From Thermoprotei archaeon (GTDB lineage: Archaea > Thermoproteota > Methanomethylicia > Nezhaarchaeales > WYZ-LMO8): 6,245 nt of DNA. Location: contig QMSN01000063.1 in NCBI GenBank assembly GCA_003650865.1, positions 1-6,245 of the forward strand, given 5' to 3'. Numbering within the stretch: the first letter of the stretch is position 1; the number at the start of each line of letters is the position of its first letter. The position numbers and the translations under genes are program-made. This document shows, piece by piece, positions 1-6,224 of the stretch. The notes below the pieces were generated by a model that did no database searches, had not been told where the DNA came from, and worked only from the letters and a program-made list of their open reading frames with translations.

Positions 1-747
1 CCTGCACCTGGATGGCCTATAGCGACTGGCGACTACGTGGTAGGGGACCCCAAGGGCTGCGTAGCAATATGCACGTTGGCGTCTGAGGGGATATACTCAG
101 ACCTAGCTAAGATACCTGGCGTCGCCATAGCTGGTCCCTGCAAGACCGAGAACATAGGGCTTGAGAAGATAGTGGTGAACATAATATCGAACCCCAACAT
201 AAGGTTCCTCATAATCTGCGGCATTGAGGTCACAGGCCACGTGACTGGCGCCAGCTTCAGATCTCTACACCAAAACGGCATAGACCCTGATAGCAAGAGG
301 ATCAACAGTGCTCCTGGAGCCATACCGTTCGTGGAGCACTTGACTCCTGAGGCTGTTGAGAGGTTTCAGAAGCAGGTGCAGTTCATAGACATGATAGGCG
401 TGGAGGATATATCGAAGATAAGGGCGAAGGTTGAGGAGCTGGTAGCTCAAGATCCGGGCGCTTATCCAGAGCCTCCCTTCATACTTGAGCTTGAGAAGAA
501 GGCCGTCGAGGAGGTTGAAGCTCTAAGAGTGCCTCTAGCTCCCTCGATTCTACCATCGATATCAACTCTATCATCGGTCATTGAGGACATAAAGTACAGG
601 GTTCAGCTGATAGGCAGAGATAGGAGGCTTTCAACGGCCGTTGCCTCGACGAGGGTTTGGGGCATAGTGGCTGGAGCAGCTCTAGCATCCCTGTTCTTAG
701 GCATATTGGCATTCATGATACTGCTTGGAGGTGGTGTAGGTGTCTAA
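1..747 (+). CDS. mtrA: MtrA corrinoid subunit fused to an MtrF-type membrane tail (5' partial)
   Basis: This is the cobamide-carrying subunit of the membrane-bound Mtr complex. It accepts a methyl group from MtrH and hands it to coenzyme M, a step coupled to Na+ export. The frame is open from base 1, where PAPGWPIATGDY matches the start of MtrA proteins, so only a few codons are missing; the GTG at 37 is internal. Of 248 visible residues, about 1-162 are the soluble corrinoid domain, with AGPCKTEN, SNPNIRFLIICG and EVTGHVTG. The His in the last motif (codon 238-240, visible residue 80) aligns with the known lower axial cobalt ligand, His84 of Methanothermobacter MtrA. A linker follows, then VIEDIKYRVQLIGRDRRL (from nt 577) and one membrane helix (about residues 219-243). 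These resemble free-standing MtrF rather than the usual MtrA tail. MtrA-MtrF fusions are known from other archaea. The stop overlaps the next gene by 8 nt. Confidence 0.96.
   Translation, partial: PAPGWPIATGDYVVGDPKGCVAICTLASEGIYSDLAKIPGVAIAGPCKTENIGLEKIVVNIISNPNIRFLIICGIEVTGHVTGASFRSLHQNGIDPDSKRINSAPGAIPFVEHLTPEAVERFQKQVQFIDMIGVEDISKIRAKVEELVAQDPGAYPEPPFILELEKKAVEEVEALRVPLAPSILPSISTLSSVIEDIKYRVQLIGRDRRLSTAVASTRVWGIVAGAALASLFLGILAFMILLGGGVGV
727..733 (+). promoter_or_regulatory. Shine-Dalgarno site for the 66-residue tail protein
   Basis: GGAGGTG lies inside the last codons of the MtrA-F gene, six bases before the GTG at 740. It supports independent translation of the next gene and argues against reading the 8-nt overlap as a sequencing frameshift. 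Confidence 0.75.
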
Positions 748-940
748 GAGACCTAAGGAGGTCTACACGCCTGAAGTGGCGCTGATAGAGGCTAGGATCA
801 ACGACATAAAGACTAGGGTGCAGATGATAGGAGAGAAGAACAGGTTTGCAGCTGGCTTCTACTCAGGCTTCGTCAAGGGCTTCATGATAGGGGTTATACT
901 ATCCATAGCCCTACTGACCATAATACTGCTCGCCGTGTAG
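740..940 (+). CDS. Free-standing MtrA-type C-terminal membrane anchor, occupying the mtrF position
   Basis: This 66-residue single-pass membrane protein has a short charged start, an amphipathic helix (about residues 10-32) and a hydrophobic helix (about 44-65). It sits where mtrF normally lies (A-F-G order). Its sequence is not the best fit to MtrF: ALIEARINDIKTRVQMIG, then NRFAAGFYSG and GFMIG, closely follow the C-terminal tail I recall for euryarchaeal MtrA (ALIEAR...IGSTNR..AG.YSGKV.G.MIG). The upstream MtrA already ends in an F-type tail, so the two tails appear to have swapped carriers. It probably packs with the other single-helix subunits of Mtr. The GTG start has a good ribosome site and overlaps the upstream stop by 8 nt. 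A conventional annotation might call it MtrF or 'hypothetical'; MtrA and MtrF tails are themselves related, so the assignment rests on motif similarity judged by eye. Confidence 0.85.
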   Translation: MSKRPKEVYTPEVALIEARINDIKTRVQMIGEKNRFAAGFYSGFVKGFMIGVILSIALLTIILLAV

Positions 941-946
941 GTGGTG
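940..946 (+). promoter_or_regulatory. Shine-Dalgarno site for mtrG
   Basis: GGTGGTG starts on the last base of the upstream stop codon and ends four bases before the GTG at 951. It supports that start, which otherwise lacks an ATG. Confidence 0.55.
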
Positions 947-950
947 TTAA

Positions 951-1181
951 GTGGCGTCTAAGGAGGAGCTTGAGGTTAAGGTTCCAGTAGTCATGGCTCC
1001 AGCGGAGATAGCGCAGATACACGCTAAGCTAGACGCTATTGATGAGAGGGTTGAGTTCGTTCTAGGCGAAGTCGCCCAGAAAGAGGGCTTGAGAATCGGA
1101 GGCCACATAGGCTTCCTCTACGGCTTTCTGACGGGCTCTATGATAATGCTGATATTGAAGTTCCTGCTCCACGTGATATAG
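951..1181 (+). CDS. mtrG: Tetrahydromethanopterin S-methyltransferase subunit G
   Basis: MtrG is a small membrane subunit of the Mtr complex with no known catalytic residues; it is thought to help build the membrane stalk. The 76 residues match the family's usual length. DAIDERVEFVLGEVAQKEG followed by GGHIGFLYGFLTG corresponds to the conserved MtrG pattern (D.I...VE..N.E..Q..GK..GRDIGILYG). The last ~23 residues form one transmembrane helix. The usual Arg-Asp before the glycine-rich turn is Gly-His here, a small departure. It starts with GTG 10 nt after the preceding stop and is the last gene of this mtr operon in the window: mtrH, which normally follows, is absent here and lies on the opposite strand about 4 kb away. 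Confidence 0.93.
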   Translation: MASKEELEVKVPVVMAPAEIAQIHAKLDAIDERVEFVLGEVAQKEGLRIGGHIGFLYGFLTGSMIMLILKFLLHVI

Positions 1182-1215
1182 CCTTCAGCGCAACCCAACT
1201 CAAACTAATTTTTCA
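1182..1215 (+). terminator. Possible poly-T terminator of the mtr operon in the convergent junction
   Basis: Only 18 nt separate the stop codons of mtrG and the opposing aminotransferase. Archaeal terminators are often simple T-runs. A five-T run (1209-1213) on the + strand lies just past the junction, inside the 3' end of the opposing gene. I see no hairpin, and no matching T-run for the - strand operon. Weak evidence, based on position and composition only. Confidence 0.25.
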
Positions 1216-2498
1216 ACTTCCATTAGGACTTCTTCAAGTATCGATAGCCCCTCTTCAGCCTCCTCAAGAGTTATCGATAGCGGAGGAGTTATCCTTATAG
1301 TCGACGTGCCAGATCCGCTTAAGAGCAACCCCCTCTTCACACCCTCCCTCAAAGCGATTTCTAGAGCCCTATGGTTCGCCCTACCCTTATCATCTACTAG
1401 CTCGACTCCTATGAGGAGCCCAAGCCCTCTTACATCCCCCATGATATCGACTTTCTCCTTAAGCTCTCTAAGCCTCTTGGTTATGTACCCTCCAATCCTC
1501 GAGGCGTTCTCGAGCAGGTTATTCTTCTCTATCACGTTTATCGTTGCTAGAGCTGATGAGCAGCACACAGGATTTCCGCCTAGCGTTGAGGCGTGGCTTC
1601 CACGAGGTAGGCTCATGACGTCTCCATCGCCAACTATGGCTCCTAGGGGTAGCCCTGACGCCAAGCCCTTGGATAGACACACCACGTGAGGCTTTATCCT
1701 CCAGTGCTCGTAAGCAAACCACATCCCTGTCCTGCCCAGCCCCGTCTGAACCTCGTCGGCGACCATGAGGATTCCGTGGCTCCTACATATCCTCTCAACC
1801 CTCTCCCAGAACCCTGGTGGAGGGACTATGCACCCTCCCTCGCCTTGTATAGGCTCGAAGACTAGGCAGCACACCTCTGAGGGGTCTACAAGCCTATTGA
1901 ACACGTAATCCTCTAGGTATGAGGCGCAGTGTAGGTCGCATGCGTCTAAGCTAAGCTTGAATGGACACCTGTAGCAGTAGGGGTAGGGAGTATGCTCAAC
2001 GCATGGCAGTAGAGGCGAGAACCACCTTCTCTGAACGCTTTTGCTCGACGTGATGGATAGGGAGCCCAAGCTCCTACCGTGGAAGCTCCCTACAAACCCC
2101 AGGATCCAAGGTCTAGACCCCTTGAAGAACCCTCTTGACACCTTGATGGCCCCCTCTATTGCCTCAGTACCGCTGTTCGTGAAGAACACCTTGCCGTCCG
2201 CCTTGCCCGTCAGCTCTAGGAGCTTCTCAGCTAGGCTTACAGCTGACTCGTGTATGAAGCTCGCAAGCGTGTAGTGTAGAAGCTTGTCGCACTGCCTCTT
2301 AATTGCCTCAGTAACTTCTGGGTGGCAGTGCCCTACTAGGGCTACAGCTATGCTTGAGCAGAAGTCCAAGTACCTCCTCCCATCAACGTCGTACACCCAG
2401 CATCCAGAGCCCCTATCCACTACTAGCGGTGTGACCTGCTTGCCAGACATCATCAAGACCTTCTCAGCTCTACCAGCTATGAGGTCTCCGCGCCTCAT
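1200..2498 (-). CDS. Class-III PLP-dependent aminotransferase (acetylornithine/ornithine/GABA type)
   Basis: This 432-residue cytoplasmic fold-type I PLP enzyme belongs to the family moving an amino group from an omega-amine (ornithine, acetylornithine, 4-aminobutyrate, lysine) to a keto acid; some archaeal relatives are amino-acid racemases. Visible motifs: NSGTEA (108-113) and SFHGRS (138-143) around the cofactor, ADEVQTGLGRTG (247-258) with Asp248 facing the pyridine nitrogen, the Schiff-base lysine Lys277 in LSKGLASGLPLG, and STLGGNP (304-310) for the phosphate. A cysteine group at 175, 178, 187 and 191 is common in this subfamily. Length is normal and no key residue is missing. The ATG start lies 19 nt after the marker 11 stop, with GAGGGAG just upstream, so it is probably the last gene of the mtrH operon. 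Substrate cannot be read from the sequence, and the link to methanogenesis is inference. Confidence 0.92.
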   Translation of the reverse strand: MRRGDLIAGRAEKVLMMSGKQVTPLVVDRGSGCWVYDVDGRRYLDFCSSIAVALVGHCHPEVTEAIKRQCDKLLHYTLASFIHESAVSLAEKLLELTGKADGKVFFTNSGTEAIEGAIKVSRGFFKGSRPWILGFVGSFHGRSLGSLSITSSKSVQRRWFSPLLPCVEHTPYPYCYRCPFKLSLDACDLHCASYLEDYVFNRLVDPSEVCCLVFEPIQGEGGCIVPPPGFWERVERICRSHGILMVADEVQTGLGRTGMWFAYEHWRIKPHVVCLSKGLASGLPLGAIVGDGDVMSLPRGSHASTLGGNPVCCSSALATINVIEKNNLLENASRIGGYITKRLRELKEKVDIMGDVRGLGLLIGVELVDDKGRANHRALEIALREGVKRGLLLSGSGTSTIRITPPLSITLEEAEEGLSILEEVLMEVEKLV

Positions 2499-2517
2499 GG
2501 AGCTCCCTCGGCTAACG

Positions 2518-3669
2518 TCAAGCTAGGCCTAAAACCATGGGGTCTGAACATGCTAAGGCGGCTAGTGCCCCTATGCAGCCTCTAGTCCCCGTGACCTCCT
2601 TGACTATTACGTTCTTGAGTTCCTTGACTGCGTTTAAGGCGCTTAAGGTCGATATCCTAGTCTTCTTAGCTGCTTGAAGCACCTTCTTAACTTGCTCCGG
2701 TACCTCAAGCCCCCACATGAAGGCTATGGAGGTGTTCTCGGATTTAGTCCTCGCAGCAACGATGTCATAGGCCTCCTCTAAAACCCTCTCTTTAGCGTGT
2801 ACTGGGACGGCTATCTCCACAAGGCTGGCGTAGTTGCCACCAGTCTTCTCCTCTATGTAGGGGTATAGCTGAACCACCTTGTGGGCTATTGGCTCTACGT
2901 CTCCGATCCTGCTCTTGAGCTCCCTCATGAGCTCTATGGCGAGGGCCCAAGTGGCTCCGTCACCCTCTCTGTCGGTGTCGTCTACGCCTATCGATAGGTG
3001 CTCGTAGACCTTCATCCTTATCCTGCCGTAGAAGTGATCACCCCGCTTACTCCACGTTATTCCCAGAACTCCTCTAGCGTACTTCATAGCCTTGACTATG
3101 GAGTAGGCAGGCCCGCCAAAAGCCTTGACTATGAGGTCAGCCTCTCCATCACCTAGGTCGAGCCCTATAACCCCTATGGCTGGTAGAGGCGGCTTCCCAA
3201 CTCTAACCTCCCTCTGGAGTGACAGTAGCATTCTAAGTCTAAGCACGGGTCCCTCTATGCAGGCTCTAACTATCGACCCCCCGCTCCTAGCGTACTCCTT
3301 AGCGCAGTAGTCCATTGCCCCAACGCTTATGCATTCGTGGTACATCTCAGCCAACCCGGCCTTTAGGTCTACGGTCATGAATATCCTCTTGCAAGGGGAT
3401 ATGAGGATCCCGCTTTCCTGCTTATGTATGTACTTAGCTGGGCTCCTCCCTCTTGCTGGCTCAACCTCTTCTATGACCCCAGTCTTCAGGAACCTCTTAA
3501 TCCAGTCTGACACCGTTGACCTAGGCTTGTTTAATGCCGAGGCTAAGTCCTTAACTGTGAAGTAGCCGTTTACCCTACACATCTCCCTTATGGCGTCTAG
3601 GATCTCCCTACCTCTATCGATTATGCTCAAGCCCTTATTGGAGTTATTGGAACTAGAGCCTCTGGGCAT
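2518..3669 (-). CDS. Methanogenesis marker protein 11 with N-terminal winged helix-turn-helix
   Basis: The 383-residue protein matches the marker 11 family, which is largely confined to methanogens and has no established function. The core is SIGVDDTDREGDGATW (226-241) followed by HKVVQLYPYIEEKTGGN (263-279) and GTRGCIGALAALA (361-373). This resembles the ATP-binding kinase-like domain of TiaS, the tRNA-Ile2 agmatinylcytidine synthetase, whose DDTD aspartates are catalytic; a nucleotide-dependent activity is therefore plausible but unproven. Residues about 20-83 form a winged helix-turn-helix: FTVKDLASALNKP, a recognition helix RSTVSDWIKRFL, and a wing rich in Arg/Gly. That segment makes the protein longer than I expect for the family, and suggests DNA or RNA binding. 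The ATG overlaps the marker 14 gene by 17 nt, implying translational coupling; its own ribosome site is weak (GAGGG about 12 nt upstream). The aminotransferase follows after 19 nt. Confidence 0.87.
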   Translation of the reverse strand: MPRGSSSNNSNKGLSIIDRGREILDAIREMCRVNGYFTVKDLASALNKPRSTVSDWIKRFLKTGVIEEVEPARGRSPAKYIHKQESGILISPCKRIFMTVDLKAGLAEMYHECISVGAMDYCAKEYARSGGSIVRACIEGPVLRLRMLLSLQREVRVGKPPLPAIGVIGLDLGDGEADLIVKAFGGPAYSIVKAMKYARGVLGITWSKRGDHFYGRIRMKVYEHLSIGVDDTDREGDGATWALAIELMRELKSRIGDVEPIAHKVVQLYPYIEEKTGGNYASLVEIAVPVHAKERVLEEAYDIVAARTKSENTSIAFMWGLEVPEQVKKVLQAAKKTRISTLSALNAVKELKNVIVKEVTGTRGCIGALAALACSDPMVLGLA

Positions 3670-5143
3670 GGATCTTCATCGCCCTCTGAGCATTGATCCT
3701 CAAGTTTAGGATGCAGGGCATTCCTCTATTGCCGCCTAGTGGGTTGTGGGGTGTGCCTAAGGAGTGCATGCACCTAGCCATTACATTTGCTCCTAACGCC
3801 AACCCATCCTCGACGAAGACGACCTTATCGTCCACCCTACCCTTGTATAGCCCCAACTCCTCCACGTGTTTAAGTATGAGGTGGGGCTTAAAGCCTGTTA
3901 TTCCAGCTCTCCCAGTAACCCCTATGGTGAACTTCTCGTTTACAAGGCCCTCCCTCATGAGGAGCTCCATGACCCTCTTGACTATTAGGGCTGAAACGTG
4001 GTCTAGGACTGCAGCTAGGACTCCAGCGCCGTACTCCTTGTGTATCTCTAGCCCTATAGACCTGAGCTTGGGGAGGTCGCTGCCGTTCTCACCGACATCG
4101 CAGCCTATTAAGGCAACTCCGTTCTCGTAAGCTGACTTAGCGTTTACTGGTATGGTGCCTATCCTCGTGGCGCTCACAGGGGCCTTCTCAACCCTTATGA
4201 ACTTGTGGATCTCGTAGGCAAGCTCCTCCACGTCTGGATCGTCGACCCTCTTAGCCTTAACCTTCTCCGTGAACTCTAAAGCTGAGGCAGTGACACTAGT
4301 CCCTTGGACTAGTGCGTCGCATATCGCTCCTGAGAGCCCGCATATGCTCCCAACAGTCTTGGCGTATGGAAGCTCATCATTGACCACCCTCCCCTTAAAC
4401 GTAGTCCCGAAGTCGAAGCTGACCATGGGGTTTCTGCAGTCTACATCAGTCCACTTAGCCCCAACCTTAATGCCCGCCGTCGAGAGCTCGGCCTCCATCT
4501 CGTTAGCCATGATCTCGCCTCGGCTCCTAGGTGGAAGGCACCCTGCCACAGCTCCGTCGAAGAAGACCTTGTCTAGCTTCGAGTACTCCCTTAGAGGAGC
4601 TGGCACGCTGCTCTTTGAGAGAGGTGCAACCATCTTCGAGGGACTAACACCAGCGGCTAGGCAACCCTTAGCTAAAGCCCTTATGACTGCTCCAACCTCC
4701 TCAGGCGTGCCGAAGCTGGCGCTTACACCTGTAGACCTCACGACGAAGTGCAGGTCTTTATCCTTGTCGAGCCTAGCCCCCCTAAAGGAGCTCAGCAAGA
4801 CGTCTCTAACGAACTCAGCTACAGCTGCTTCGCTAAGCCCCTTACCCCACAGAGTCCTACCCATTATCTGCTCTCCGGGTAACGGCTCCCTTATGTCTCT
4901 AGTGAGCCTGACAGCCTTGTGTATCAGGTGTATCTTGCCGCTTCTCAGGTCCGTCGCCGTTATGACGCACTTAGTCGTAGTGTTTCCGAGCTCCACGGAG
5001 GCTACTATAAAAAGAGGGGGTGGGGTTGCTTGAGGGCCTCTCCCTTGAGGCATCATTACCTTTACTATGTCGACGTACGTGCTCCGAGCAATTCTAGGCT
5101 TATACTTGCTCAGCTTAGACCTCCTTAGAAAGCTTAATGGCAT
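3653..5143 (-). CDS. Methanogenesis marker protein 14 (ASKHA-fold ATPase-like)
   Basis: This member of the marker 14 family, found essentially only in methanogens, has 496 residues from the first ATG. Its signature ASVELGNTTTKCVITA (48-63) looks like the phosphate-1 loop of actin/Hsp70/sugar-kinase (ASKHA) ATPases. VSFDFGTTFKG (241-251) resembles a second phosphate loop, and IGVTGRAGITG (407-417) a possible adenosine loop. FFDGAVAGCLPP (194-205) and FVEDGLALGAN (443-453) are further family-like stretches. Activity and partner are not known. ASKHA ATPases include reductive activators of corrinoid proteins, and this gene directly follows mtrH, so a role in keeping MtrA cobalt in the active state is a reasonable guess. 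Family homology begins near residue 46. The ATG at 5143 has a good ribosome site, but ATGs at 5056 and 5053 would remove a basic 29-30 residue leader. The 3' end overlaps marker 11 by 17 nt. Confidence 0.9.
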   Translation of the reverse strand: MPLSFLRRSKLSKYKPRIARSTYVDIVKVMMPQGRGPQATPPPLFIVASVELGNTTTKCVITATDLRSGKIHLIHKAVRLTRDIREPLPGEQIMGRTLWGKGLSEAAVAEFVRDVLLSSFRGARLDKDKDLHFVVRSTGVSASFGTPEEVGAVIRALAKGCLAAGVSPSKMVAPLSKSSVPAPLREYSKLDKVFFDGAVAGCLPPRSRGEIMANEMEAELSTAGIKVGAKWTDVDCRNPMVSFDFGTTFKGRVVNDELPYAKTVGSICGLSGAICDALVQGTSVTASALEFTEKVKAKRVDDPDVEELAYEIHKFIRVEKAPVSATRIGTIPVNAKSAYENGVALIGCDVGENGSDLPKLRSIGLEIHKEYGAGVLAAVLDHVSALIVKRVMELLMREGLVNEKFTIGVTGRAGITGFKPHLILKHVEELGLYKGRVDDKVVFVEDGLALGANVMARCMHSLGTPHNPLGGNRGMPCILNLRINAQRAMKIHAQRL

Positions 5144-5149
5144 TACTGG

Positions 5150-5156
5150 TTCCTCT
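5150..5156 (-). promoter_or_regulatory. Shine-Dalgarno site for the long form of marker 14
   Basis: On the - strand AGAGGAA stands six bases before the ATG at 5143. It favours the long start over the ATG pair at 5056/5053, which is preceded only by AAAGGTA very close to the codon. Confidence 0.5.
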
Positions 5157-5162
5157 AGTAGG

Positions 5163-6113
5163 CTACTTGCCCACTAACCTCTTATATGGATGCTCATCTC
5201 CTATGGAGATGCCCAGCTCGAGGCACGCCATGTCGGTTATGAGGGAATCGGTCATGGCCGCCACTGGGAACACGTGCTCTGCGTTCTCTATGGGTCCGTA
5301 GAGCACGAAGTTTCCTCCTACGAGTATCTGGAGGGCATTGCTCGCTATGTCGCAGTACCTGAAGAGCTCTCTCCCATTTGGAAGCTCCTTCCTAAGCCTT
5401 CTGAGCCACGGCCAGGAGGAGACAACGTTGTGTATGCCGCTCCCAGCTGGGTAGCCGAACTTCGACTTTATCACGTAGGTTGAGGCTAACGCAGCTCCAG
5501 CGCCAGCACCTAGCGCTGTGGCTGCTACATCTATGAGTATTGCCTTCACTTCACAGTCGTTGGCTATTTCAAGTAGCCCCTTGCTGACTATGCCTGCGCC
5601 AGTAGTTAAGACGGCTACTTTACCCTTAATTGAGGGGTCCGTTGGGTTGAACGCTAGCACTATGCTGTTAGGCACTTTGAGCTCTAGTAGGGCATTGAGC
5701 TCCTCCTCAGTCATGGAGGCGTTTATCGAGTTATAGACAGCCCTATCAAGTAGCCCTACCTCTTTAGCGTATCGCGCACCCTCAACCCTGACCTTGGGCT
5801 CCGTGGAGTCTATGAGTATTGGCGAGTCTGTGACCGACGCCACGAAGTCTAGGTACCTCTTCATCGCCTCGACGCTCTCAGAGAACACCTGCACCATGCA
5901 TGGATTACCGGTTATATCGGACATCTCGTCCTGCTTCTTTATGAGGGCTTCAGCCCTCTCCTTGTCGAAGACCCCTTGGTGGGGATCGCTGACTATCTTG
6001 TGGCCTCCGTAAAATATGGTGCCAGCTAGAACCGTGGGGTTCTCGCCTGGCTGCCCTCCAATCTTGATCTTGCCTATCTGGTACACGTATTGCTCTCTAG
6101 CGAACTTGTACAT
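5163..6113 (-). CDS. mtrH: Tetrahydromethanopterin S-methyltransferase subunit H
   Basis: MtrH is the soluble methyltransferase subunit that moves the methyl group from N5-methyl-tetrahydromethanopterin to the cobamide on MtrA. The 316 residues span the full family length, and the N-terminus MYKFAREQYV fits the usual MFRFDKEQ-type start. Conserved stretches are KIGGQPGENPTVLAGTIFYGG (in two parts, 17-37), EMSDITGNP (63-71), ILIDST (99-104), AVYNSIN (125-131), VLAFNPTDPS (152-161), KSKFGYPAGSGIHN (216-229) and NFVLYGPIENAEHVFP (268-283). The protein is a TIM-barrel methyltransferase of the pterin-binding type, without a membrane segment. The start at 6113 has GAAGGTG seven bases upstream; the ATG at 6117 is out of frame. 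It is the first gene of the - strand operon, 19 nt from marker 14, and is separated and inverted relative to the other mtr genes. Related MtrH paralogues act in methylamine or methanol systems, but the resemblance here is to genuine Mtr. Confidence 0.96.
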   Translation of the reverse strand: MYKFAREQYVYQIGKIKIGGQPGENPTVLAGTIFYGGHKIVSDPHQGVFDKERAEALIKKQDEMSDITGNPCMVQVFSESVEAMKRYLDFVASVTDSPILIDSTEPKVRVEGARYAKEVGLLDRAVYNSINASMTEEELNALLELKVPNSIVLAFNPTDPSIKGKVAVLTTGAGIVSKGLLEIANDCEVKAILIDVAATALGAGAGAALASTYVIKSKFGYPAGSGIHNVVSSWPWLRRLRKELPNGRELFRYCDIASNALQILVGGNFVLYGPIENAEHVFPVAAMTDSLITDMACLELGISIGDEHPYKRLVGK

Positions 6114-6120
6114 GCATATA

Positions 6121-6127
6121 CACCTTC
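6121..6127 (-). promoter_or_regulatory. Shine-Dalgarno site for mtrH
   Basis: GAAGGTG on the - strand ends seven bases before the ATG at 6113 and fixes the start, in agreement with family homology. Confidence 0.65.
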
Positions 6128-6164
6128 ACTTGAGTGGACTCCAATCTAAAGGCTTAGGTGGGTT

Positions 6165-6178
6165 GTTTAAGCTTTCGC
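6165..6178 (-). promoter_or_regulatory. BRE/TATA promoter of the mtrH operon
   Basis: Read on the - strand, GCGAAA is followed at once by GCTTAAAC, a good archaeal BRE plus TATA-like element. Transcription would start about 25 nt downstream, near 6143, giving a leader of about 30 nt with room for the ribosome site. It would drive mtrH, marker 14, marker 11 and the aminotransferase. No other convincing promoter is visible within this operon. Confidence 0.55.
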
Positions 6179-6204
6179 TCTGCTCTAAGCTCAGCTAGCC
6201 TAAG

Positions 6205-6224
6205 GACGAATTGCTTAAATATAA
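6205..6224 (+). promoter_or_regulatory. Second BRE/TATA-like element, probably for a divergent gene beyond the window
   Basis: GACGAATTGCTTAAATATAA is the most AT-rich stretch of the intergenic region. On the + strand CGAA-TT followed by GCTTAAATA has BRE-TATA order, with a predicted start near the window edge (about 6243). On the - strand the same bases could be a distal mtrH promoter with a leader of roughly 75 nt. Direction cannot be settled from this window. Confidence 0.35.

Noticed and set aside
1306..1689. Open frame of 127 codons opposite the aminotransferase
   Set aside because: Antisense shadow of a gene with an intact active site; Ser/Pro-rich low-information translation and no supporting ribosome site.
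1921..1980. Cysteine group in the aminotransferase (residues 175, 178, 187, 191) as a novel metal site
   Set aside because: The same YCYRCPF...C...C pattern is widespread in this aminotransferase subfamily, so it is not special to this protein.
3693..4130. Open frame of 145 codons opposite the 3' half of marker 14
   Set aside because: Antisense shadow with no recognisable domain.
4269..5033. Long open frame (254 codons) on the + strand opposite marker 14
   Set aside because: It is wholly antisense to a well-recognised gene, has no family motif, and is what codon bias in the marker 14 frame would produce.
5118..5126. Perfect AAGGAGGTC ribosome-site-like word on the - strand
   Set aside because: It encodes Arg-Arg in the long form of marker 14, and no ATG, GTG or TTG lies at a usable distance downstream.
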